A stretch of 64,000 bases of DNA. Origin: Mytilus edulis (taxonomy: Eukaryota > Mollusca > Bivalvia > Mytilida > Mytilidae). The position numbers were made by a program, and so were the translations under genes. The number at the start of each line of letters is the position of its first letter. Position 1 is the stretch's first letter. Shown piece by piece: positions 11,201 to 23,200 of this stretch. The notes under the pieces are model-generated. The model made no database searches and was not told where the DNA came from. It was given only the letters and a program-made list of their open reading frames with translations. The stretch is taken from the NCBI RefSeq assembly GCF_963676685.1, contig NC_092353.1, positions 6,228,207-6,292,206 of the forward strand. The letters run 5' to 3'.

Positions 11201-14200
11201 TTCAATTTTAATTTAATTGTCAAAGTTTTAGTTCTCAATCTGATTATTTTTCTTTCAAATGATGGTCTATCAAAAAAATTTCTTAACCCTCCTTGTACTT
11301 TTTCTCAAATTACCTTTTTTAATCTATATACCTGTAACTGAACATCAAATGACAACTATGTAACTGACATTTAATCTAAGTTCACAGATATTTGAACCTT
11401 TTTTTCAAAACAGACCAGAATGGTCTCATTTGAATATTGTTTCAGTAAAAATTAATGAAAAGTATGACATGTTTGATGTCTAACTAAATGACAGAACATT
11501 ATTTAATTAATACTGTTTTTTAATAAACATGTCAATTTCATCTTGAAAAAAATTAACTACATGTACTTGTGCTATTTGATTACCTTCAACAACAAAGAGT
11601 TTCTTCAAAGGGAAGTCAATACTGGCAGCCAAAGCTTCGATCCTGGACCTTAGAGCTCCATCAGGTAATGGTGTAAACTTATCAAAAAGTGGAGCTATGT
11701 AGTCAGCATAAACAGTGATTAATACCTGGATAAAGAAGAAATATGATTGACATAGAGTTGTATTTAAAGGTGTATAGGTCATGTATTACCATGATGTAGG
11801 TACTGAAAATTCAGATATAATTCATGATTGTGAGAACCCTGCATTGTGAGGTTTTTATTAATGCTAATAGTAATAATGTAACTAGGTGAGAATTGTAATA
11901 ATTTAAACTTTAATCCAATACATATAACAAGCATGTTTTGTTTTTTTCACTATCGCAATACTAAATGCATGTAATTATTTCTGAATTTATAGTATACGTA
12001 CTATATAAATTGGGATGCAAACTTCAAGAATTCATTTAACAACTTAACATCAATTGGCCAAATTAAAAAATACTTGAATTGTACATGTGTTTAAAAGCTT
12101 TTCTTCTCTCATTAATATTGATTTACCAGTGATTCATTATCATTTATGGGGTGCCTATTTAGTTGATTTTAAAAACTCTATCATAAACGCATGATAAAAA
12201 TTATTATGGTAGAGTGGGGTGCTCATTTTCGCCATAACTTTCTATGTTTTCTGCAGTTTATGTTCAGGTCTTTATGTTTTTGAAGTATACTGATATTTCG
12301 ATATGAAGATACCATCAAAAGCAAAATATTCTTAACTGTAATACGCATTTCTTTGAAAAAAATCATCTGAAAAGTTAGATTAAAGTCTATTTGAAATTTC
12401 CTGATGTTAAGTCAAAGGGGGACACATATTCGCCGTTTTTACACATCTTTTTAAAACCAAATAACTGCAGCTTTAAACAATATTTATCGAATCAATTTCA
12501 TTATAGATGAATAGCAGACATATCAAAGGTGTAAAGAACGGAAATTTAGGGCAACCAGTCAAATAATTACTAAGAAATACTTCTTTGAAATTGTGTTTTT
12601 CATTCAGGAAATTTGACCGAAAATCACTGTCCGTTTTTGGTCCTTTGCGGTAAGTGCCGAAATTTTGTTTAAGTTTAAAAAAAAATAATCATATTTGTAA
12701 TAAAAATATAATTTATCGGCATATTTCTTCTATTTCAGCCATCCTTTGAAGTTTTAACACCTCAAAATCATAAAACTGCGAAATTGTGTCCACGGCAAAT
12801 ATGAGCGCCCAACACTAGCTGTGTTATAAATGATTGAGAGGAGGTAAAAATGGCCATTGTCTTTCATGCAATTATTTGTGATGTATATACACTATACTTC
12901 TAAACAATATTTTTGTTCATAAAAAAAATGTATATGTACTTACCAAAGAGACAACAAATATAAACAACCAACAGTAAATAAAGAAGTAGTCCCCTCCAAT
13001 CTTTATAATGTAGATCAGTAAAGCTGTGATAGGCATTGCTAAGGCCATACCTACTACTAACTTCTTAATACTGTCTTTAATATAAAATGGTAAGGTCTGA
13101 AAGTATAAAATATAGAATGAAACACCCTAGCAACTCTAAAATACATAATGAGATACACTAGAAACTGGTACTGAAAAGAATGATTGGAAGGCTCTAACTT
13201 GGAATATAGCTATCATCTAAATGAAAGCTATAACTTCTGTGTAAATGTGTGAGACAGCCACATTTGAAGTTGAAACAGTCTGCACCGTTAGCCACTAGTT
13301 TGATGTCCCAGCTGACTAGTAAAATTTTATTCGTTCTAGTTAGTTTTTGCAAAATTTTGTTTATATACATAAGAAAAATGTCAGAATATTGGTCTTCGAA
13401 CTAGTAATTAGAAATGATTTTAGTGCAGACTAGATTTCCTAAACGTTATCCAGCAATCAGCAATTTTTCTAATTTACTACTATATACTACTTAATATTTT
13501 ATGTGCTAGCTCACAACTGTAGGTTTCTTTCAAGAAGAATTCCTGTGACCCTACTATAACACTGGTACTGAATTAATGACAACTAGTCTTTGTTCATACT
13601 CCTACATGATGTGTACTGTAACACATGTTAATTCAAGAAGCAGAAATTATCAATTTTCAAATTTTAGGATAGACCCAGCGGGTTCTAATCCATGACCTTT
13701 GACACTAGAGGCAAACTTGCTTCAGAGATGGTTGCAAATATAAGACATACATTCTGATCTTAGGTCGGGTTCTCTCTTTGACATATTCCCTGTTTTATAA
13801 CATGTACAAACAAACTTTTGGTATATTTGGATATAAACAAATATCCTCTCCTAATAAAAGTATGCAGCTCATGAACAGTTACATTCAAATTATTGTTTTA
13901 AATGTAATATTTCAATTAACATGATAAAACTTTCTCTTAATGATAAATCTACAAGCCAAATCTTTTAAAAGGAAATTAATAAATAAATGACTGAGAAAAA
14001 TTACTAAACATATAAGCACTAAACATTAATTGAATAATATATTGCATAGATACTTAATATACTGTCAGAAAACATAAAGGAATATATAGGTTCAGGAAGG
14101 TTTCAAACTTATTATGATGCCAACCTTTTAACATTTATCCATACCTGTTTATTGAAGCCATGTTTTTCTTCCAATACAAAAGTACTGTACAATGACCATG

Positions 14201-17200
14201 GCTGTGAAGTTATAGTGCTGTATAACTGTGCATACAACATAAATACTATAGACAGCAGTATCTGAAATAAAGTAATATACAAGTGAACATCAACTTAATA
14301 AATATAATTGCTTATACCTACATCAATTGGTCTTAGGTAGATAGTTGTCTCATTAGCAATCATACAACATCTCTTTGTTTTATAACTTAACCCAAAACTC
14401 AACATTAGAATGCACTTATTTCATATCATTATAAACATGTATACAAAGTTTCAAATTGATATATAGATTTTTTGTAACCACAACTTCATAAAAAACTTTA
14501 ACAGATACAGAATGAACTACTGGACAGAAAGATATGCAGAACAGAAAATTCTATACTCCCATAATATTACTAACATCTAAAGGCACAGCAGAAAACTACA
14601 TCAGTTCATTATGTATATGCAGAAAAATGAAGACCACCATGATCATCAGGCCCAGATAAGCCTACCCTTAACAAACAATACACCATGATCATCAGGCCCA
14701 GATAAGCCTACCCTTAACAAACAATACACCATGATCATCAGGCCCAGATAAGCCTACCCTTAACAAACAATACACCATGATCATCAGGCCCAGATAAGCC
14801 TACCCTTAACAAACAATACACCATGATCATCAGGCCCAGATAAGCCTACCCTTAACAAACAATACACCATGATCATCAGGCCCAGATAAGCCTACCCTTA
14901 ACAAACAATATACCATGATCATCAGGCCCAGATAAGCCTACCCTTAACAAACAATACACCATGATCATCAGGCCCAGATAAGCCTACCCTTAACAAACAA
15001 TACACCATGATCATCGGGCCCAGATAAGCCTACCCTTAACAAACAATACACCATGATCATCGGGCACAGATAAGCCTACCCTTAACAAACAATACACCAT
15101 GATCATCGGGCCCAGATAAGCCTACCCTTAACAAACAATACACCATGATCATCGGGCCCAGATAAGCCTACCCTTAACAAACAATACACCATGATCATCG
15201 GGCCCAGATAAGCCTACCCTTAACAAACAATACACCATGATCATCGGGCCCAGATAAGCCTACCCTTAACAAACAATACACCATGATCATCGGGCCCAGA
15301 TAAGCCTACCCTTAACAAACAATACACCATGATCATCGGGCCCAGATAAGCCTACCCTTAACAAACAATACACCATGATCATCGGGCCCAGATAAGCCTA
15401 CCCTTAACAAACAATACACCATGATCATCAGGCCCAGATAAGCCTACCCTTAACAAACAATACACCATGATCATGAGGCCCAGATAAGCCTACCCTTAAC
15501 AAACAATACACCATGATCATCAGGCCCAGATAAGCCTACCCTTAACAAACAATACACCATGATCATCAGGCCCAGATAAGCCTACCCTTAACAAACAATA
15601 CACCATGATCATCAGGCCCAGATAAGCCTACCCTTAACAAACAATACACCATGATCATCAGGCCCAGATAAGCCTACCCTTAACAAACAATACACCATGA
15701 TCATCGGGCCCAGATAAGCCTACCCTTAACAAACAATACACCATGATCATCGGGCCCAGATAAGCCTACCCTTAACAAACAATACACCATGATCATCGGG
15801 CCCAGATAAGCCTACCCTTAACAAACAATACACCATGATCATCGGGCCCAGATAAGCCTACCCTTAACAAACAATACACCATGATCATCGGGCCCAGATA
15901 AGCCTACCCTTAACAAACAATACACCATGATCATCGGGCCCAGATAAGCCTACCCTTAACAAACAATACACCATGATCATCGGGCCCAGATAAGCCTACC
16001 CTTAACAAACAATACACCATGATCATCAGGCCCAGATAAGCCTACCCTTAACAAACAATACACCATGATCATCAGGCCCAGATAAGCCTACCCTTAACAA
16101 ACAATACACCATGATCATCGGGCCCAGATAAGCCTACCCTTAACAAACAATACACCATGATCATCGGGCCCAGATAAGCCTACCCTTAACAAACAATACA
16201 CCATGATCATCGGGCCCAGATAAGCCTACCCTTAACAAACAATACACCATGATCATCAGGCCCAGATAAGCCTACCCTTAACAAACAATACACCATGATC
16301 ATCAGGCCCAGATAAGCCTACCCTTAACAAACAATACACCATGATAATCAGCAGTGTTCCAGCTAGGCCGTTTTAAGAGGGCGCGGCGCCCGCCCTTTTC
16401 CAAGTGGCGCCCTGTGCCCTTTTTACAGTTTCCAGGGCGCCCTGCCTTTTTGAAGATCGATTGCATATTAATTTGCGTATTGATATGATACGCTAATTAC
16501 TAAATTTTACCTGGGGAAAAGATTATAACTTTGTTTACAACCCCAGGCTAATCAATGGTTACAACTGGTGTCATAATCTGTTGTTATAGGTAATCCGTTT
16601 ATCGGATGGGTCATTAATGATCATCAACATTAATTCGTTCAAATAGAATCAGTCAGTCGGCAATTATCCTTGAAGAAATGTGCATACAACAACATGGGCA
16701 CAATTTGCGATGTTTACCGTAGTTTCATGGAAGAACTGTAATGACAGAAAGTTGGAAAACCATTTTAAACTCGTTGAAGACATTGTTTTACTTGTTTTCT
16801 GTAAAATAAACAGAAAATTCAGACGTATTTGTCATTGACTGCCTTCATTTTTGATACGAAAATAACAAAATCGGCCGCCATATTGTGATCATATTTACAT
16901 CATATTTACGTACTGTTTATAATCCTCCAAAGAAGGAGCACACCCGAATAAAGAAAGATAACTCAATCTGATTTTTTTCCTAGCATTGAGTAACCCATTT
17001 ACATATTCTAAAATGTGTCTCCATACTTCTTGCTTAAGAATATATATGTTTAGGTATTTATTTTGAGTTATGGGAAAAGTTAAAGAGGGTCTTAGTAGCA
17101 GTGTTGGTAGGGTGCCTTGGTCATCTTTTTCTGTATTCTTTATTTTTGATACTATTTTTCACTGTTGCTTTATATCCTAAAATTGTGAATTTACTGAGCA

Positions 17201-20200
17201 CAGCTGTTTTGTGCTGTATTGCCATCAAGCACAGCAGGGGTAGAAAGGTGAAACTGGTAAAATGTGGTAGACCATAGAAACAGTATGAAACAGATCTCCT
17301 TTCAAAACATACTGCATATAAAGTTCAACTGTGCCAAGCAATGATAAAAAAAACTTGTGTGACAAGCTGCTTGACAAGTTTTTCAGCCTTAAAAGTAGAA
17401 AGATAGAGTTCTATATGGGCTAAAGATGTTGTTCTTGTATAACCTGTGATTCAACAAATAAACACAAATGTTTGATTAACATCTTTTATTAAAATATGCC
17501 CTTTTCATATTATCATATCGCACGTTAAATGCCCTTTTTCAGGATTGGCACCCTGCCCTTTTGAAAACCTAGCTGGAACACTGATCAGGCCCAGATAAGC
17601 CTACCCTTAACAAACAATACACCATGATCATCAGGCCCAGATAAGCCTACCCTTAACAAACAATACAGAAAGGCTCTTTTCCATGCTATGAGAGTAATAT
17701 ACAGGTTCTGGTTGTATATTATATATCCTGAACGAATGAGGACATCCCTTAAAGAAAGTTTACTACTGCAGAATTTTGTCAGGCTAGACATGCTAAAGAA
17801 AAGATAAATAGCAAACCCTTAAGATTATTCATTTATATGAATGTATATTTCATGTGTTATCAAATTACTTTTTATCATTAAGTTGATAGAAAACAATTTG
17901 ATTTACCTCATAATCTGGACCATAGCCAAAATATTCAATGGAATCTGTTGAAACTTTCCACATAAATGGAATTCCTCCAAATATCAGGATCAACTGAAAT
18001 AATACAAAGAATAATAATTGTAATAAAATTAAATAAGATATTGGCTATTTGACAATACATTCATATGCTCTATCTTTTTTAAACCTTTTTTGTGTTTATA
18101 TTGAGTCATATATCAAATTTATTCTTCCAGTGTGTGTTTATTCGTTTTTGTTAATAATCTTTGATTGAGCTAAGCCATTTCAATTGTTATTGATAATTTA
18201 TAAGTGTGTCTTTCTATCTTGTGATGTTACACATTGTTTCAGGTTAGGGTGAAGGGTGACACCTGTTAAAATGTTTAAACCTGCTGGTGAGTGCTGCACT
18301 TGGTAGAACCTGTCCTAAGTCTGGAACCTGTTTTTTAGTAGTTGTCGTTTGTTGATGTGGTTTATAATTGTTTCTTGTTTCTGGTTTTATATATAAATTA
18401 GACAGTTGGTTTCCCTGTTTGAATGGTTTTACACAAGGTTTTTTTTGGGGCCCTTCATAGCTTGTTGTTGAATGCCGTACTTTGAAATATAATGGTCTTC
18501 TTTTACAAATTGTGACTTGGATGGAAATTTGTCTCCTGGCACTCATACAACATCTTCTTACATGTGTTAATAACATTGATATTTCGAGACAATGTATGGT
18601 TATTCTTTATATACTGCAACTCTTATAACCGTTCTAAATGAAGTATTAAGGGTAAAAACCATCATTTCTTTATTTTGAGCAGAGTAAAATTTCCTCAAAC
18701 CTGTATGTTTTATTGATGTCAGAAATAAAACTCTACGGAAACACATTGTCAACGTCATAAACAAGGTGATATACGCTCAAATAGCAAAGCTGCAGTATAT
18801 AAGCATAAAAGTACATCACAAACATTTGAACTGATAAACAAACCAATTAAAATCCATTGAAATATAAACCATTCCATTTATTCAACTTTAACCTTTGAAA
18901 AACTTACTGTGCTTTCTATTTGAGAATACAGTGAGCTCCAACAACCAAATGAACTCTTGTCCAGTCCATACAGTCTGGCTTTAGTAAAAGTCTCCTGGTC
19001 TAGAACACCTTCTAAACTAGCTGGCACAGATTTCACTGTTCTATACAGATGTCTCTGAAAAAAACAGAAAAGAAACTATATAAAATAAGAAGAATCCAAG
19101 ACGTGGTGTGATTACCTATGAGCATGCAGATTAGCAACTATTAATCAAAATTCAAATGAAAGGAATGTTCATTTAAAAAGAATCATTCCAATAGGTCAAC
19201 ACGCAAAATGCCGACGAAAAAAAAGAAAAATTGACCACCTCGGAAATGACAAGAAGAAAATATCAAAGACTTGCCAGTCTATTACATCTTTTTTCAAGAA
19301 TAATGACCATCAAAAGTAAAAAAATAATTTAATTCTTTACCTTTATGAAAAATCGAGAAGAAGAAAGGTTTCTATCAAATATTGCAATTGTTCCTCTATT
19401 GTAAATTCCGCCGATAACGGAGCACTCGAAAGTCCGATTTTTATATCATTTTTTCTTAAATTGAAGTCCGCTTTGACTAACTTTAATATTGATATTATTA
19501 AATACACTCAACATGAAGTAAAGGGAGATGCTTGTTGAATTGATAATAAACTTACAAAATGAAATAATTTATTATTGTGCCGATTACGGAGCTCTCGAAA
19601 GTCTGATTTTTGTATCAATTTTCTTATTGAAATCACAGGCACTTGTTTCTATCCATTGGAAGACCCCCATCAACGTATATTTCCGTAAATATACGTTGAT
19701 AGGGGGTCTTCCAATATGAATAGAAACAAGTGCCTGTGATTGAAATCCGTTTTGACAAACTTATTGATTTTATTAGATACGCTCAACATGAAATATACGG
19801 AGATGCTTGTTGAATTAAACAGACAACAGTGAAACAATGTATGGTTATACAGAGATAGAAACTCTCCTTATTCAATAACAGGACTTTATAGCTCTTGTGT
19901 CATCAGCAGAACTTACAGATCGTTCCTTATCTAGTCTGCTAGAGCTATTTCATTCACCTTGTCATTAGGATAAAAACCTATTACCTATGTACCCTCTTGT
20001 TGCAAAACTATTCAGTGTTGCAATATGACATGCACAACCACTCAGTACAGCAGAGGTGGAGAAAATATTCTCTCAGGTCAAATTGATAAAGACAAGTCAC
20101 AGGGCAAACTTGAAAACACAGACATTAACAAAAATATTAACTGTAAAATTAAACTGTGATGAAATTAATGTGTGACAAACTTCTTCAAAAAGAAAAACAG

Positions 20201-23200
20201 AAGATTTGTCATTGTTGTTTAATATTTTTTTGCATTTGAACTCTTCTTTGAAAAAATCTGTAGTTCTGAAAGAGAAATGAATATAGTAATGTCTATTATT
20301 GCTATCAGTTTGATTTTAACTTATATGTTCTAAATAAATGATTTTTAAACTTGTATATAATAGCTATTTAACTAAGCTACATGCTTGCTAAAAATATGTC
20401 TTTATGTGGTAATATTAAGTATTTGATTTTTTTCAGTGAAAACACGCTAAAGTGCCTTTTTAAAAACGCGCCCCTCTATTTTCAAATCCTAGCTGGAACA
20501 CTGCTGTAGATATGATTTTTACAGGCCTGAGAGCAATTTTACTAGCCTGGGCTGTCTGGGCTGCCACACAGCGTGAAGACTGGTTACTTGTACAAGAAAT
20601 CTTTATTTATTAATTGAAGAAGTAAATAAAAATATTCTTACATGTATAATATTAAGTAAAATCTGCATATTAATATGATTATAAAAAGATGAAAGTAATA
20701 GTAAATTATTATTACTTTCCTCTTTTTATAATCATAATATATGACCTATTCAAGCGTCTTTTTAATGATGTGACAAACTAGGGGGTTTACTTTCTATATT
20801 TTAGTGGTATGAGTGTGCTGCAAAACAGATTAGCTTTTTCATGTCCTGCTGGTTCTAACAGGGTCCCTTTTCACAGTCAGGGGACTTACTGAAATAAGTG
20901 ATTTTTAAATCACTTATTTGAGTAGCAAATTTGAAGTTTTGTCACAAATTGTGATTTTGAAGTTTTACCCAAATTTTAAACACATAGGTTTAAATAATAT
21001 CTTTTCATTAATAAAATTGGAAAAAATTAACTGTTTGCTTCTTTTATGTAGCAAGGTTTATGCCTTTGATGCTATCATTTATCTGCAAATTCTATTTTAG
21101 TTGAAAAATGCTATAATAATGGCTTTACATAATGAACTGATACTTTCTTAACAGATTTTTCCCAGCAGTGGGAGTATTTTTCCTGTAAAGTTCAAGGTTT
21201 CATCTTTCAGATTATGTAATAAAATTCTACTGTTCGCAATAAAAATTTCACTGTTCGGGGGTGTTGAAATTAGTGGGGTTATTAAAATAATGATAGTTAA
21301 ATTAGTGATTTTTGGGAAGGAAATTATGGTATGATACTTAAACAAGTGTTTTAATGTCTTTATCCTACATTAGATTCAGTACAAGGTCATCACCTGAAAT
21401 GACCTGGTCATCCTAGACAAATAAAGGCAACAGTAGTATACCGATGTTCAAACTCATAAATCCATGGACAAAAAACAAAATCGGGGTAACAAACTAAAAC
21501 TGAGGGAAACGCATTAAATATAAGAGGAGAACAACGACACAACACTACAATGTAACACACACAGAAACGAACCAAGCAATACATGAATTTGGGATAGACA
21601 AGTACCATGACACGTCTTATCGCAATGTGAATTTACACTCAAAAATAAGAGAAAACAAACGACGCAACGTTAAAAAGTAACACATACAGAAACGAACTAT
21701 AATATAACAATGGCCATATTCCTGACTTGGTACAGCCTACAGGACATTTTTAAAGAAAAAAATGGCGGGTTGAACCTGGTTTTGTGGCATGTCAAACCTC
21801 CCCTTTTATATATAGCCATGTGAAATATAACATTAAGATGACAACTCAACACTACAGGACTACAATATAAATAAATTGGAGAATACAATTGACAAAGAAA
21901 CACACGAACAACAGCCAACAAAAGGCAACAAGTTGAACATTTTAATACACCAGAAGTGCATTTTATCCACACAAGATCTACTAGTGATGCCAAGATAAAA
22001 TGTACAAAAGTTTGAAAGCCGAAACAAGCACAAAGTCGAACAGCATAGAGGACCAAAACATCAAAAAAGTTGTGCCAAAAACGGCCAGGGTTGTCTGTTA
22101 GTTACCAGAACATCCTTATCATTTAGAATAATTTACAACACAGATGTTGGTTCTGATAATTTTAGAAACATATTTAGTCCCTGGATCATTAATTAGTATT
22201 CTATATTTAAAGCTACAATAAAATTAAATCAATTCTTCTAGTGATTAATTTGTATTACTTAAATAGGTGATTATTAAAGAAAGACAACTCTTACTTCCAA
22301 TCTTTATGGAAATAATGTTACTTAAATCAGTGATTTAGAAAATCACTCATTTAAGTAAGTCCCCTGACTGTTTCAGGGTTGGCAAAAACCCGGGTTTTAT
22401 GAGTATTGCCCAGCCCAGTGGGAAATACTGGGAAAACCCGGGTTTTACTGGGTAATACTGGGCAATACTGGGTAATATATGTTTCTGGCCTGAATTTCAA
22501 AGAAGATTCAGTAATCAAACACAAATGCAATACATGTACATTTAAGATATATATGTAAACCTATTTTTATTTATAAATAAGTTTACTTTTTTGAGAGTCT
22601 TATGATACATACATGTACAAAAGTACAAGAGTATACATCTGAGAAAGAATTATTCTAACAACTCTGATAAAAAAATATTTTTTCAAATATATAACTAGTA
22701 TAAAGAATTTAAGGATTACATGTACATTACTTTGAAATAATTTATATATATGTACAAATGTACAAAACTAATTAATAAGTAATTATTCAGATTAGAACAC
22801 AGATATGTTTATATAACAATAACCAGTCTTTTCATTTCTATAAGAGTTAATGACAAGATCCTGTAGGGTGTTTATTTAGCAATCATGATTGTGTATATGT
22901 TACAGTGAATTTGTATAATCAGTGATTATGTAGAATCCCTGAAATTTTCAGGGATTATGTAGAATCACTGTCTAGTTTAGGGATTATGTATAACCACTAA
23001 TATTTTCAGGGATTATGTATAATCACTAGAGAAAACGTTAGGGATTATACATAATAACTGAATTGAAGAAATAGTTTTTTTTATAAAAAAAATGAATAAA
23101 AGTCAAATAATTTATTTTACAAAATCATATTAAAACATCATTATAAACATAAAATTGTAAAATGTTAAGCACAAAATATTAAAATGATAACCCCATTTTT

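Noticed and set aside
14635-16351. Regular direct repeats that could suggest a CRISPR array
   Set aside because: Units are contiguous 46-mers with no unique spacers, in an intron of an animal gene; it is a satellite.
21697-22056. 119-codon minus-strand frame
   Set aside because: Lies within dispersed-repeat sequence inside the 20874-22370 element; no domain or conserved start.
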